Of a stretch of 64,000 nucleotides of DNA, positions 42,997 to 51,718 are shown piece by piece. The DNA lies in assembly GCA_035552155.1 (NCBI GenBank), contig DASZLX010000043.1, forward strand, positions 124,001-188,000. The letters are read 5' to 3'. This DNA comes from DASXHY01 sp035552155. Lineage in GTDB: Bacteria > Verrucomicrobiota > Verrucomicrobiia > Limisphaerales > DASXHY01. Within the stretch, counting starts at the first letter, position 1, and each line of letters begins with the position of its first letter. The notes beneath the pieces were generated by a model, which saw nothing but the letters and a program-made list of their open reading frames with translations, was not told the DNA's origin and made no database searches. A program made the position numbers and the translations under genes.

Positions 42997-43731
42997 ATGA
43001 TTAAGATTATCATCACCGGCGCCAAAGGCCGGATGGGGCAGGCGCTCATTTCCTGCGCCGCAAAATTTCCCGAGCTGCAAGTCGCCGCCCAGATTGACCA
43101 GGGCGATGATTTGGGTGCTGTCATCGAAAAATGCGATGCCGTTATCGACTTCAGTTCTCACAACAGCACGCTGGGATTTGCAGAATTGTGCGCCGCGCAT
43201 AAAAAAGCGCTGGTGATCGGCACCACGGGACATTCCGAGGCCGAGCAATCCAAAATCAAAAGCCAGCAATCCAAAATCCCCATCGTCTGGTCGTCCAACT
43301 ATTCGACTGGCGTAAACACGCTTTTTTGGCTGACCCGCAAAGCCGCGGAAATAATCGGTCCTTCGTTTGATTTGGAAATCATCGAAATGCACCACCGCAT
43401 GAAAAAAGACGCCCCGAGCGGCACAGCGAAATCGCTGGCGGAAATCCTGGCCGAAGTCCGTCAGCAACAGCTCGATAAAGTCGCGCGGCATGGACGGGTG
43501 GGAATTGTGGGCGAGCGCACGCCGCCCGAGATCGGCATTCATTCCGTCCGTGGCGGCGACGTCGTGGGCGATCACACCGTCATTTTCGCGAATACCGGCG
43601 AGCGATTGGAGTTGACGCACAAAGCCTCGAGCCGGGATACCTTCGCCAACGGCGCCTTGCGCGCCGCCGAGTGGGCAGTCAAACAAAAGCCCGGCATTTA
43701 CGACATGCAGGATGTGTTGGGGCTGAAATAA
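42997..43731 (+). CDS. dapB: 4-hydroxy-tetrahydrodipicolinate reductase
   Basis: A 244-aa NAD(P)H-dependent reductase, the second step after DapA. Rossmann motif IIITGAKGRMGQ, VIDFSSH, VIGTTGHS, SSNYSTGVN and the catalytic EMHHRMKKDAPSGTAK. ATG 42997 (MIKIIITGA) is the natural start; the upstream frame would translate the palindromic repeat. No Shine-Dalgarno is obvious because the hairpin occupies that position, so expression may depend on readthrough from dapA. Confidence 0.95.
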   Translation: MIKIIITGAKGRMGQALISCAAKFPELQVAAQIDQGDDLGAVIEKCDAVIDFSSHNSTLGFAELCAAHKKALVIGTTGHSEAEQSKIKSQQSKIPIVWSSNYSTGVNTLFWLTRKAAEIIGPSFDLEIIEMHHRMKKDAPSGTAKSLAEILAEVRQQQLDKVARHGRVGIVGERTPPEIGIHSVRGGDVVGDHTVIFANTGERLELTHKASSRDTFANGALRAAEWAVKQKPGIYDMQDVLGLK

Positions 43732-43737
43732 TTTGCC

Positions 43738-44235
43738 GTGCCGGCAATCGCTTACATTGCTTTGGGATCAAATCTCGGCGACTCGCGGAGCCATCTCCTG
43801 CGCGCCCTGGAGCGATTGCAGGAATTGTCGGACCAGCCTTTGGCAAAATCAGCTCTGTTTGAAACGACGCCGGTGGATTGTCCTCCCGGCTCTCCGCCTT
43901 TTTTGAACGCTGTCGCCGGTTTGGTTCCGCGAGCCGGTGAAACCCCCGAATCATTGCTCGCAAAACTTCAAAAGCTCGAATTGGAATTCGGCCGCACAGT
44001 AAAAAAAGTTCTCAACGAACCGCGCCCGCTCGATTTGGATTTGATCGCGTTTGGAAATGAAACGCGTGCCACTCCCCAATTGACTCTCCCGCATCCGCGC
44101 GCCCATTTGCGCCGGTTTGTTTTGGAGCCGCTCACGGAAATCGCACCCGGTCTGATCCTGCCGGGGCAGGGCGGGTCGGTCGCAACATTACTGCGCCAAT
44201 TGACTTCTGCCGAAGTTGTCCGAAAGTTACAGTAA
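43738..44235 (+). CDS. folK: HPPK (6-hydroxymethyldihydropterin pyrophosphokinase)
   Basis: A 165-aa folate enzyme that activates 6-hydroxymethyldihydropterin with ATP. Features: AYIALGSNLGDSRSHL, the ATP/pterin loop ELEFGRTVKKVLNEPRPLDLDLIAF and LTLPHPRAHLRRFVLEPL. Start is GTG 43738 (reads as MPAIAYIALG), 6 bp after the dapB stop. It is product-linked to folB at 33973. Confidence 0.94.
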   Translation: MPAIAYIALGSNLGDSRSHLLRALERLQELSDQPLAKSALFETTPVDCPPGSPPFLNAVAGLVPRAGETPESLLAKLQKLELEFGRTVKKVLNEPRPLDLDLIAFGNETRATPQLTLPHPRAHLRRFVLEPLTEIAPGLILPGQGGSVATLLRQLTSAEVVRKLQ

Positions 44236-44245
44236 TTGTTTGCAG

Positions 44246-44818
44246 ATGAATTTGCCGCCGTTAATCCTGGCTTCCGCGTCGCCGCGTCGCTCCGAATTGC
44301 TGCGCCAGATCGGCGTGCAGTTCCGCGTCATCACCAGCGATGCGCTGGAAATTCATGACGGTGAATTGACCGCGCGCGAAGTGGCGCAGGTGAATGCCTA
44401 TCGCAAGGCGCGGACGGTCGCCAAGAAACATCCGGACGCGCTTGTGCTGGGTGCGGATACGCTGGTCTTTCTCGAAACGCTGTTGCTCGGCAAGCCCGGC
44501 AGCCTCGAGCATGCCTACCAAATGCTCGAACAACTCCAGGGGCGCACGCACGAAGTCGTCACGGCGGTTTGTCTGCTCAATTTGCGCAGCCATCGCCAGA
44601 CCCTGTTCACCGAAGTAACCAATGTCACCTTTCGCCCGCTGGACGCCGTCGCTATCCGCCGCTATCTCACCAAGGTAAATCCGCTCGATAAAGCCGGCGC
44701 TTACGCCATCCAGGAGGAGGGCGATTTAATCGTCGAAAAAATCGCCGGCTCTTATACCAATGTCGTCGGTCTGCCGGTGGAACGCCTGCAAAGCGAGTTG
44801 CAAGCCTGGGCCCGCTGA
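44246..44818 (+). CDS. maf: Maf-family nucleotide pyrophosphatase
   Basis: A 190-aa house-cleaning nucleotide pyrophosphatase of the Maf/YhdE type. Shows LILASASPRRSELLRQIG, VLGADTLVFLE with the catalytic Asp, and DKAGAYAIQEEGDLIVEKI. In Maf proteins the GADTxV stretch and the following V-x-x-Y-x-x-Y-N-V pattern decide dTTP/UTP against m7GTP; this was not resolved here. ATG 44246 starts at the conserved LPPLILASASPR. The gene begins 10 bp after folK. Confidence 0.92.
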   Translation: MNLPPLILASASPRRSELLRQIGVQFRVITSDALEIHDGELTAREVAQVNAYRKARTVAKKHPDALVLGADTLVFLETLLLGKPGSLEHAYQMLEQLQGRTHEVVTAVCLLNLRSHRQTLFTEVTNVTFRPLDAVAIRRYLTKVNPLDKAGAYAIQEEGDLIVEKIAGSYTNVVGLPVERLQSELQAWAR

Positions 44819-45061
44819 CTTCGGGACCGTGTTGACACTGCCGCTGTTTGGGATTGTCGCATTTATGCGGCCGGCGCAAATTGCCTGGGCGTGGACCTCG
44901 AACAAGGTGCTGGCTGCGCGTTCAAAATGACCGCCGAATTCGCGGCTCACCAAAAAATGTCGATTAAAGGACAAGAATGGTGCAAGCTTGCGCCACCGTG
45001 CTGCTATCCTGATTTTCAGAAACAATGATAAAAAACATGGCTACCATTTCCCGGCAAACCC

Positions 45062-46186
45062 ATGAGCAGCGCCGCGCTTAATTTGAACAACAAAGCCGAG
45101 ACGTCTCCCGCCGCGAAGCCGGCCGAAACCGGCGCGACGGCGCAGGCAATGACTTGCCGCGAACGGTTTTTGAAAGCGTGCCGCTGCGCGCCGGTGGACC
45201 GCCCGCCGGTCTGGCTGATGCGCCAGGCCGGGCGCGCCCTGCCCGAATACCGCAAGCTCAAGGAAAAATATTCCTTCGTGGAATTGGTGCAGAATCCCGA
45301 ACTCGCCGCGGAAGTCACTCTCCAGCCGATTCGCCGATTCGGTTTCGACGCCGCGATTCTCTTCAGCGACATCCTGGTCATCCCCGAAGCGATGGGCCAG
45401 CCGTATCGTTTTCGCGAGGGCGGCGGGATTGAAATGGATTTCGCGGTGCGCACCAAAGCGGACGTCGACCGGCTATCGGTGGAGCAAGTGACGCAAAAGC
45501 TTCATTACGTCGATGCCGCCCTGCGCCTGCTGCGCAAGGAATTGGGCGACCAGCGCGGGTTGATTGGCTTTTCCGGTTCACCGTGGACGCTCGCGACCTT
45601 CATGATGGAGGGTGGCAGCGCGGAAAAATACACCCGCGCATTGGCGTTATTCCGCGAGGATCCGAAAACGTTTCGCGCTCTGGCGAAGAAACTGACGGAA
45701 GCGGTCACCGCGTATTTGAAAATGCAAATTGCCGCGGGTGTGGATGCGGTTCAGATTTTCGACAGTCATGGCGGTCATCTTGCCGCCGGCGAGTTTCAGG
45801 CTGCTTCTGGCAAGGGGATACGGGAAATAATTTCGAGCCTGGGCGGCAAAGTACCCGTCATCGCATTTTCGCTCGGCACGCATCAAAATTGGAATGACCT
45901 CGCCGCCACCGGCGCGAACGTGCTCGGCATCGACTGGCATTTTTCCCTGGCCGAAGCGCGAAAACTCGTTCCCTCGACGGTGGCCTTGCAGGGCAATCTT
46001 GCGCCCGCACTGCTGGTGGATTCCGCGCCCGAAATCGTGGCGAAGGAAACCTTGCGCGTGCTGGAGGAAATGCGCGGACGTCCCGGCCATATTTTTAACC
46101 TCGGCCACGGCTTGCCGCCCGGCGCAAAACTGGAGAATATTGAGACGCTGGTAAACACAGTGCGAAATTTCAATGAGCACGCTTAA
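45062..46186 (+). CDS. hemE: Uroporphyrinogen decarboxylase
   Basis: A 374-aa cytosolic enzyme that decarboxylates uroporphyrinogen III to coproporphyrinogen III. Signatures: RPPVWLMRQAGRALPEYRKL, the catalytic Asp in FDAAILFSDILV, GFSGSPWTLATFMMEG and FNLGHGLPPG. A polar N-terminal extension of about 30 aa (MSSAALNLNNKAETSPAAKP) precedes the conserved part. First gene of the haem operon; overlaps hemN by 14 bp. Confidence 0.96.
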   Translation: MSSAALNLNNKAETSPAAKPAETGATAQAMTCRERFLKACRCAPVDRPPVWLMRQAGRALPEYRKLKEKYSFVELVQNPELAAEVTLQPIRRFGFDAAILFSDILVIPEAMGQPYRFREGGGIEMDFAVRTKADVDRLSVEQVTQKLHYVDAALRLLRKELGDQRGLIGFSGSPWTLATFMMEGGSAEKYTRALALFREDPKTFRALAKKLTEAVTAYLKMQIAAGVDAVQIFDSHGGHLAAGEFQAASGKGIREIISSLGGKVPVIAFSLGTHQNWNDLAATGANVLGIDWHFSLAEARKLVPSTVALQGNLAPALLVDSAPEIVAKETLRVLEEMRGRPGHIFNLGHGLPPGAKLENIETLVNTVRNFNEHA

Positions 46187-47549
46187 AGTAGATTTGGATC
46201 TGGTGCAGAAGTACAACGTGGCCGGCCCGCGTTATACCTCCTATCCCCCCGCCACGAAATTCACCGATGCGCTTACGTGGCCGCAATTGGCTGAAAAAAT
46301 CCTGGAAAACAACCAGACTGAACGCGATCTGTCCCTGTATTTTCACATTCCTTTTTGCGAAACACTCTGTTGGTTCTGCGGCTGCACCACCGTGATCACG
46401 CTGAATCATTCGCAGGGCCAAACCTACATTGACTATCTGGAAAAGGAGATCGCACAGATGGCGACCCTGATCAATCCCCGCCGCAAAGCCGTTCAGCTCC
46501 ATTTCGGCGGCGGCTCGCCCACGTTTCTCGCGCCGGACGAAATCCGGCGCCTCGGCGGCATTATTCGCAAGCACTTCAAATTTTCTGGCGACATTGAAGC
46601 GGGGGTGGAAATCGATCCGCGCCGCCTCACCCGCGACCACGTCGTTGCCCTGCGCGAAGTCGGATTCAATCGCGCCTCACTCGGCGTGCAGGATTTTGAG
46701 CCGGCGGTGCAGGAAGCCGTGCACCGCATTCAGCCGCGCGAAATGACGCAGCAAACCATCGATTGGCTGCGCGAAACCGGTTTCACTTCCATCAATCTCG
46801 ACCTCATCTACGGCCTGCCGCATCAGACGGTCGAGTCGTTCAATCGCACACTGGAAACCGTTCTCGAGATGCAACCGGATCGTCTGGCGGTTTTCAGTTA
46901 CGCGCACGTGCCCTGGGTGAAACCGGCGCAAAAAATTCTCGAGCAAAAAATCCTCCCGTCACCGGAGGTCAAATTGCAATTGCTCAAAAATGTCATCGAA
47001 CGTCTCACGGAAAAGAACCGTTACGTTTACATTGGCATGGATCATTTCGCGCGGCCCAAGGACGAGTTGGTCCTCGCGCAACACAACAAGACGTTGCAGC
47101 GGAATTTTCAGGGCTACAGCACGCGCGGCCACGCGGATATTTACGCCTTTGGCATGTCGGCCATCTCGCAGATTCCCGACGCCTATTGGCAGAACCAAAA
47201 GGAATTGCTGCAATATTACGCCACGCTGGACTCGGGCAAGGTCCCGCTCGCGCGCGGCTACGTCGTGAGCGAGGAAGACAAAATCCGCCGCGACACCATC
47301 ATGCGCGTGATGTGCGATCTCGGGCTGAATTATGCCGCCATGTCGCAACGCCTCGGCATCAATTTTGCCTCGCACTTCGAACGCGAAATCGAATCGCTCG
47401 CCGGATTCGAGGCGGACGGATTGGTGCGGCGTTCGGACAGCGGCCTGGAAGTCACCGATACGGGCCGCCTGTTCATCCGCAACATCGCGATGTGCTTCGA
47501 CAACACGCTCGCCGGGTCGAGCGAGCGCAAACATTCGAGGACGATTTGA
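46173..47549 (+). CDS. hemN: Oxygen-independent coproporphyrinogen III oxidase
   Basis: A 458-aa radical SAM enzyme that oxidises coproporphyrinogen III to protoporphyrinogen IX. The cluster motif C-x3-C-x2-C-x-C is present in PFCETLCWFCGCTT, preceded by GPRYTSYPPATKF; the HemN marker HFGGGSPTF, the stretch INLDLIYGLPHQT and the C-terminal HemN domain (RRDTIMRVMCDL) follow. It starts within hemE, which points to translational coupling. No oxygen-dependent hemF is present in the window. Confidence 0.96.
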   Translation: MSTLKVDLDLVQKYNVAGPRYTSYPPATKFTDALTWPQLAEKILENNQTERDLSLYFHIPFCETLCWFCGCTTVITLNHSQGQTYIDYLEKEIAQMATLINPRRKAVQLHFGGGSPTFLAPDEIRRLGGIIRKHFKFSGDIEAGVEIDPRRLTRDHVVALREVGFNRASLGVQDFEPAVQEAVHRIQPREMTQQTIDWLRETGFTSINLDLIYGLPHQTVESFNRTLETVLEMQPDRLAVFSYAHVPWVKPAQKILEQKILPSPEVKLQLLKNVIERLTEKNRYVYIGMDHFARPKDELVLAQHNKTLQRNFQGYSTRGHADIYAFGMSAISQIPDAYWQNQKELLQYYATLDSGKVPLARGYVVSEEDKIRRDTIMRVMCDLGLNYAAMSQRLGINFASHFEREIESLAGFEADGLVRRSDSGLEVTDTGRLFIRNIAMCFDNTLAGSSERKHSRTI

Positions 47550-47582
47550 CGGCATCGTCTTGCCCGATAAACTTTTGTCGCT

Positions 47583-47798
47583 ATGAAACAGACCGATGAA
47601 CAAACGGAAGAAGCCTTTCGCGAGCAATGTCGCCGGCAAATGGAACGTCCATTGTCTCTGCGAATCCGGTACGGTTTTAATCGCGTTTACAAACCGGTGC
47701 TGGATGACGCGCCGTGGCGGTCATTTGACTCTACGGCGGCATATCGCGAATGGTGCGAGGCGAATCTCCCCGAATACCTGGGCTATAAGCGCACATGA
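47583..47798 (+). CDS. Small hypothetical protein in haem operon
   Basis: A 71-aa hydrophilic protein (MKQTDEQTEEAFREQCRRQM, later LRIRYGFNRVYKPVLDDAPW and WCEANLPEYLGYKRT). No known motif. It is credible because it sits 33 bp after hemN, is in operon direction, and its stop overlaps the next ORF in an ATGA. Function unknown. Confidence 0.6.
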   Translation: MKQTDEQTEEAFREQCRRQMERPLSLRIRYGFNRVYKPVLDDAPWRSFDSTAAYREWCEANLPEYLGYKRT

Positions 47799-48016
47799 TT
47801 GATCGCAGAGAATTTCACCCAATTCAGGCTGAGGAAATCGCGACGGCCTTCCGCGACGAAAAAGTCGATTACCTTTTCATTGGAAAAAGCAGCCGCCAGA
47901 AGGACAAGATCGAACTGCCACTATGGGAAAGTTTCCGGGGGGAGTTCAAAAAACGCGGTTCGCAACCCCTTCGTTCGACGACGGAAATTACGTCAAAAAA
48001 GAAATCCGAGAAATAA
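47795..48016 (+). CDS. Small hypothetical protein, translationally coupled
   Basis: A 73-aa protein beginning MIDRREFHPIQAEEIATAFR; the stretch EKVDYLFIGKSSRQ recalls the first strand of nucleotidyltransferase-like proteins but lacks their catalytic acids. Overlaps the previous ORF by 4 bp (ATGA) and ends 6 bp before hemG/hemY, so it belongs to the haem transcript. It could be a remnant of a longer gene. Confidence 0.5.
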   Translation: MIDRREFHPIQAEEIATAFRDEKVDYLFIGKSSRQKDKIELPLWESFRGEFKKRGSQPLRSTTEITSKKKSEK

Positions 48017-48022
48017 CACTGG

Positions 48023-49435
48023 ATGAAATCCGTCGCAATCATCGGCGCCGGCATCACCGGGCTCACCGCCGCGTTTTATCTCAAGCGCAAGGGCATTCCG
48101 GTCACCGTGTATGAAGCCGGCCCGCGCGTGGGCGGTGCCATTCAATCGCTGCGCCAAGACGGCTACCTCGCCGAGTTCGGTCCGAACACGATCCTGGAAA
48201 CGTCGCCAAAAATTTCCCAGCTCGTGCGCGATGCGGGTGTGGAATCGCGTCGGCTCAATTCCGACCCGAAAGCCAAGGCGCGCTACGTCGTTCGTTACCA
48301 ACGACCGATTGCGATGCCTTCATCACCGCTCGGTTTTTTCACGACAGATTTGTTCACGCTCAAGGCGAAACTCGCGGTCCTGCGTGAGCCGTTTGTCGCG
48401 CCGCGCCGCGATGATGTGGAGGAGAGCATCGCTGAATTCGTCGTGCGGCGGTTCAACCAGGAGTTTCTCGACCACGCCATCGATGCGCTGGTTGCGGGGG
48501 TTTACGCCGGCGACCCGCGCAAGCTTTCCGTCACGCACGCGTTTCCGAAACTCAAGGAGGTCGAAGACAATTACGGCTCGATGATCAAAGGCCAGCTTTT
48601 CGGCGCGCGCGAACGCAAAAGGCGCGGTGAAGTTTCCAAGGATCGCGCGCCAAAATTTTCCTTCGACGACGGTTTGCAGGTCCTGCCCGACGCCCTGGCG
48701 AAACAGCTTGGCGATTCAGTTCAACTCGGTGCCTCTGTCGGCAGCCTTGCTCAGACTTCCGACGGCTGGAGCATTGATTTGCAACAGGACGGAGCGCCAT
48801 TGCGGGCCGAACACGCTGCCGCGATTTATGCCGGGACCGCATTCAAGCTGGCCGAATTGAAAATCGAATCCAAACAACCAGTTAGTTTGGCTCCGCTCTC
48901 CGAAATCCGGCACCCGCCGGTCGCCAGCGTAGTGCTCGGCTTTCGCCGCGAAGATGTCGCTCATCCGTGCGAAGGCTTTGGCATGTTAATTCCCAAAGTC
49001 GAGGGCTTCAAAATCCTCGGCACGATTTTTTCCTCGTCGCTGTTTCCCAACCGCGCGCCCGCCGGGCATCTCACACTCACGAGTTACATCGGCGGCGAAC
49101 GCCAGCCCGAGCTCGCGTCGCTGCCGCCGGAAAAACTCTGCGAATTGACTTGTGAAGATTTGCGCGTGCTGCTGGGCGTGAGAGGCAAACCCACCTTTCA
49201 ACACAGCGCGTTTTATCCGCGCGCCATTCCACAATATAATGTTGGCTACGGACGTTATCGCGAATGGATGACGGAGGCTGAAAGCAAGGCTCCCGGCCTT
49301 TTTCTCGCGGGGCATTATCGCGACGGCGTTTCCTTGAGCGATTCGATCCTGTCGGGCTGCCATGCCGCCGAGCGCGTTGAAAAATTTGTGCGCGCGGACG
49401 CATCTCTGCGCGCGGAACCTGTTATTTCTAAATGA
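48023..49435 (+). CDS. hemG: Protoporphyrinogen oxidase, HemY/HemG type
   Basis: A 470-aa FAD-dependent enzyme of the HemY family that oxidises (copro)protoporphyrinogen. The dinucleotide motif is VAIIGAGITGLTAAFYLKR with an acidic residue at the end of strand 2 (YEAGPRVGGAIQS); FGPNTILETSP and the C-terminal FLAGHYRDGVSLSDSILSG complete the FAD site. It overlaps hemH by 4 bp (ATGA). Because hemN makes protoporphyrinogen, the next product is protoporphyrin IX. Confidence 0.95.
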   Translation: MKSVAIIGAGITGLTAAFYLKRKGIPVTVYEAGPRVGGAIQSLRQDGYLAEFGPNTILETSPKISQLVRDAGVESRRLNSDPKAKARYVVRYQRPIAMPSSPLGFFTTDLFTLKAKLAVLREPFVAPRRDDVEESIAEFVVRRFNQEFLDHAIDALVAGVYAGDPRKLSVTHAFPKLKEVEDNYGSMIKGQLFGARERKRRGEVSKDRAPKFSFDDGLQVLPDALAKQLGDSVQLGASVGSLAQTSDGWSIDLQQDGAPLRAEHAAAIYAGTAFKLAELKIESKQPVSLAPLSEIRHPPVASVVLGFRREDVAHPCEGFGMLIPKVEGFKILGTIFSSSLFPNRAPAGHLTLTSYIGGERQPELASLPPEKLCELTCEDLRVLLGVRGKPTFQHSAFYPRAIPQYNVGYGRYREWMTEAESKAPGLFLAGHYRDGVSLSDSILSGCHAAERVEKFVRADASLRAEPVISK

Positions 49436-50466
49436 GCAAAGGCGTATTACTGGTTAATCTCGGCTCGCCGGATTCACCCTCCGTGCCGGACGTGCGGCGT
49501 TATCTTAACGAGTTTCTCATGGACAGCCGCGTCATCGATGTCGCGTGGCCCATCCGCCGCTTCATCGTGGGCATGATCCTGATCAATCGCCCGAGGGAGA
49601 CGGGGCATGCGTATGAAAAAGTGTGGCTGAAAGACGGCTCGCCGCTAATCGTCACCAGCAAAAACGTCACGAAGAAATTGCAGCAACGCACCCAGGCGCC
49701 AATCGAACTCGCCATGCGCTATCAAAATCCCTCCATCGATTCCGCCCTGCGCAAGCTGGCGGGGCAGGGGGTGGACGACCTGCTGTTGATCCCGTTGTTT
49801 CCCCAGTATGCCATGTCGAGCTTTGAGACTGCGGTCGTACGCGTCAAGGAACTCGCCGCCAAAATCGCGCCCGGGATGCGAATCACGTTGCAGCCGCCGT
49901 TTTACCAGGATTCGGGCTACATCGCATCGCTGGTGATGGGCGCCGAGGATTATCTCCGGCAGGGCTACGATTATTTGCTGTTCAGCTACCACGGCCTGCC
50001 CGAGCGGCACCTCAAGAAATCCGATCCGACCGGCTGCCACTGCCTGAGCAAGGAGAATTGCTGCGAAGTGCCGAGCCGCGCGCACGCGACGTGTTACCGC
50101 GCGCAGTGTTTTCACACCACGGAAGCATTTGTCCAAAACGCCGGCGTGCCGCGCGGAAAGTATTCGGTTTCATTTCAATCGCGGCTGGGCAAGGACCCGT
50201 GGCTCAAGCCGTACACCGATTTTGAATTCGAGCGCCTCGCCAAAGAGGGCGTGAAAAAATTACTCGTCATCTGCCCGGCCTTCGTTTCGGACTGTCTCGA
50301 GACGATTGAAGAAATTGGGATTCGCGGGCGAGAGACGTTTTTGCAAGCGGGCGGAAAGGAGTTTGCCCAGATTCCCTGTCTCAACGAACACCCGCTGTGG
50401 ATTGAAACGCTGGCCGGCATGATTTCCCGTTTCGTCGAGAAATCGCCTCCCCGGAAGGCGGCGTGA
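49432..50466 (+). CDS. hemH: Ferrochelatase
   Basis: A 344-aa enzyme inserting iron into the porphyrin, the last step of the operon. Shows VLLVNLGSPDSPSVPDVRRY, the catalytic His in LFSYHGLPERHLKK, FQSRLGKDPWLKPYT and the second active-site strand VICPAFVSDCLETIEEIG. A cysteine cluster after the active site (GCHCLSKENCCEV) resembles that of other bacterial HemH proteins and might hold an Fe-S centre. ATG 49432 sits in the hemG stop. Confidence 0.96.
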   Translation: MSKGVLLVNLGSPDSPSVPDVRRYLNEFLMDSRVIDVAWPIRRFIVGMILINRPRETGHAYEKVWLKDGSPLIVTSKNVTKKLQQRTQAPIELAMRYQNPSIDSALRKLAGQGVDDLLLIPLFPQYAMSSFETAVVRVKELAAKIAPGMRITLQPPFYQDSGYIASLVMGAEDYLRQGYDYLLFSYHGLPERHLKKSDPTGCHCLSKENCCEVPSRAHATCYRAQCFHTTEAFVQNAGVPRGKYSVSFQSRLGKDPWLKPYTDFEFERLAKEGVKKLLVICPAFVSDCLETIEEIGIRGRETFLQAGGKEFAQIPCLNEHPLWIETLAGMISRFVEKSPPRKAA

Positions 50467-50519
50467 TATTTGGCAGAGACCGGGTGCCTGCGCTGTCCGG
50501 CACGCGGCCTGCCGGCGGA

Positions 50520-50723
50520 TTATTCCTCAAAACAAGAGCGGTCTTTCCGGCAGAGCGGAGCGCTCACCTGGCGGTCATCGGGACCCACTTCCGACATCGT
50601 GCGATTGCACCAGCAATGACCGATGTCGCCGAGTTGCTCGCCGGAAGCTGAAAGAACCTCGTGCGCCTGGGCGGGAATATACATTTTTTTGGTCCGGAGA
50701 TTTTTGCAGAGATTCGAGTTCAT
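50520..50723 (-). CDS. Small Cys-containing hypothetical protein
   Basis: A 67-aa protein: MNSNLCKNLRTKKMYIPAQA near the start, then GDIGHCWCNRTMSEVGPDDR and a C-terminal CRKDRSCFEE. Five Cys (C6, C38, C40, C58, C64) make metal or disulfide binding possible. It begins 32 bp after the stop of the molybdo-oxidoreductase FAD subunit, on the same strand, so it may be a fourth gene of that operon. No family name can be given. Confidence 0.55.
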   Translation of the reverse strand: MNSNLCKNLRTKKMYIPAQAHEVLSASGEQLGDIGHCWCNRTMSEVGPDDRQVSAPLCRKDRSCFEE

Positions 50724-50755
50724 GGCTCGGGAGTGAGTGATTGATTAAACTTTGT

Positions 50756-51718
50756 TCACGCCGTGAGTTGAGCCAGCGTGCGTCGCACCAGCGCGCGGAC
50801 AATCGGCACCTTATATCCGTTGTGCGCCTGCACATGCGCTTTTTCCAGCAACAAGTCGGCGGCCTTGGCTGCCGTGGCCTCATCCGCCGTTTTTCCTTCC
50901 AGAAAATCGTTCGCCGCCTGCACCTGGTAAGGCACGTTGGAAACCGCACCGAGAAAGATTTTTACCTCGCTGAGTTTATTTCCATCCACTCGGGCGGCCG
51001 CCGCGCAACTGACCAGCGCCCAGTCAAAAACCGACTTTTCACTCGCCTGAATATACGCGCTCCTGCGCTCCTGCGCCGGCAGTTCCACCCGCAAAATCAA
51101 ATCGCCCTGCTGCAGCGAATTATGCGCCGTCGGGTCGTCCCACGCCTTCTCGTACAATTGCGGAATGCTCATCGGCAGTTCCTTCCCGTCGCGTAGCACG
51201 ACCACCGTCGCGCCGAGTGCGCCGAATGCAATCGAGAGATTCGAGGGAATCGGGCTGATGCAGGTATTGCCGGTGAACAGGCTGTGATACTTGCTCTCGC
51301 CGTGGCGCGCGAAGCACATTTCGCCGCCTTTTTTCAGGCACAGCACGTCGCGATGGCGGAAATACCAGCAGCGGGAATGTTGTGCGAGATTGCCGCCCAC
51401 CGTGGCCACATTACGAATCTGCCGCGAGCCGACTTCCGCCGCGGCTTGTTGCAGGCCGGGAAGGTTTTTGGCGATTTCCGGATGGTCTTCGAGGTCGGCC
51501 ACCGAGACGAGCGCCCCAATGGTCCAGGTCTTCGAGTCGGAATGGATTTTATCCATTCCGGGCAGCGATTTGATATTCACCAGCCGTTTGGGCTCGACCA
51601 GATATTCCTTCATCATGGCGAGCAAATCATTGCCGCCGGCGAGGTACGCGCCATCGTTGCCCGCGAGTTCGCGGGCGGTGGCGGGTGAAAGTGCGGTTGC
51701 GTATTCGAATGCTTTCAT
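50756..51718 (-). CDS. paoB: PaoB-like FAD/4Fe-4S subunit of periplasmic aldehyde oxidoreductase
   Basis: A 320-aa FAD-binding (CO-dehydrogenase flavoprotein type) subunit. FAD contacts: LAGGNDLLAMMK and VATVGGNLAQ. A Cys-rich insert (RCWYFRHRDVLCLKKGGEMC, then NTC) matches the additional 4Fe-4S loop that distinguishes E. coli PaoB from plain XdhB. Starts in an ATGA overlap with the Moco subunit. It shuttles electrons from the molybdenum subunit to an acceptor. Confidence 0.87.
   Translation of the reverse strand: MKAFEYATALSPATARELAGNDGAYLAGGNDLLAMMKEYLVEPKRLVNIKSLPGMDKIHSDSKTWTIGALVSVADLEDHPEIAKNLPGLQQAAAEVGSRQIRNVATVGGNLAQHSRCWYFRHRDVLCLKKGGEMCFARHGESKYHSLFTGNTCISPIPSNLSIAFGALGATVVVLRDGKELPMSIPQLYEKAWDDPTAHNSLQQGDLILRVELPAQERRSAYIQASEKSVFDWALVSCAAAARVDGNKLSEVKIFLGAVSNVPYQVQAANDFLEGKTADEATAAKAADLLLEKAHVQAHNGYKVPIVRALVRRTLAQLTA

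Noticed and set aside
44819..45061. Promoter TTGACA near 44830 before hemE
   Set aside because: A TTGACA hexamer is present but no acceptable -10 element at 16-18 bp was found, so no promoter was annotated.
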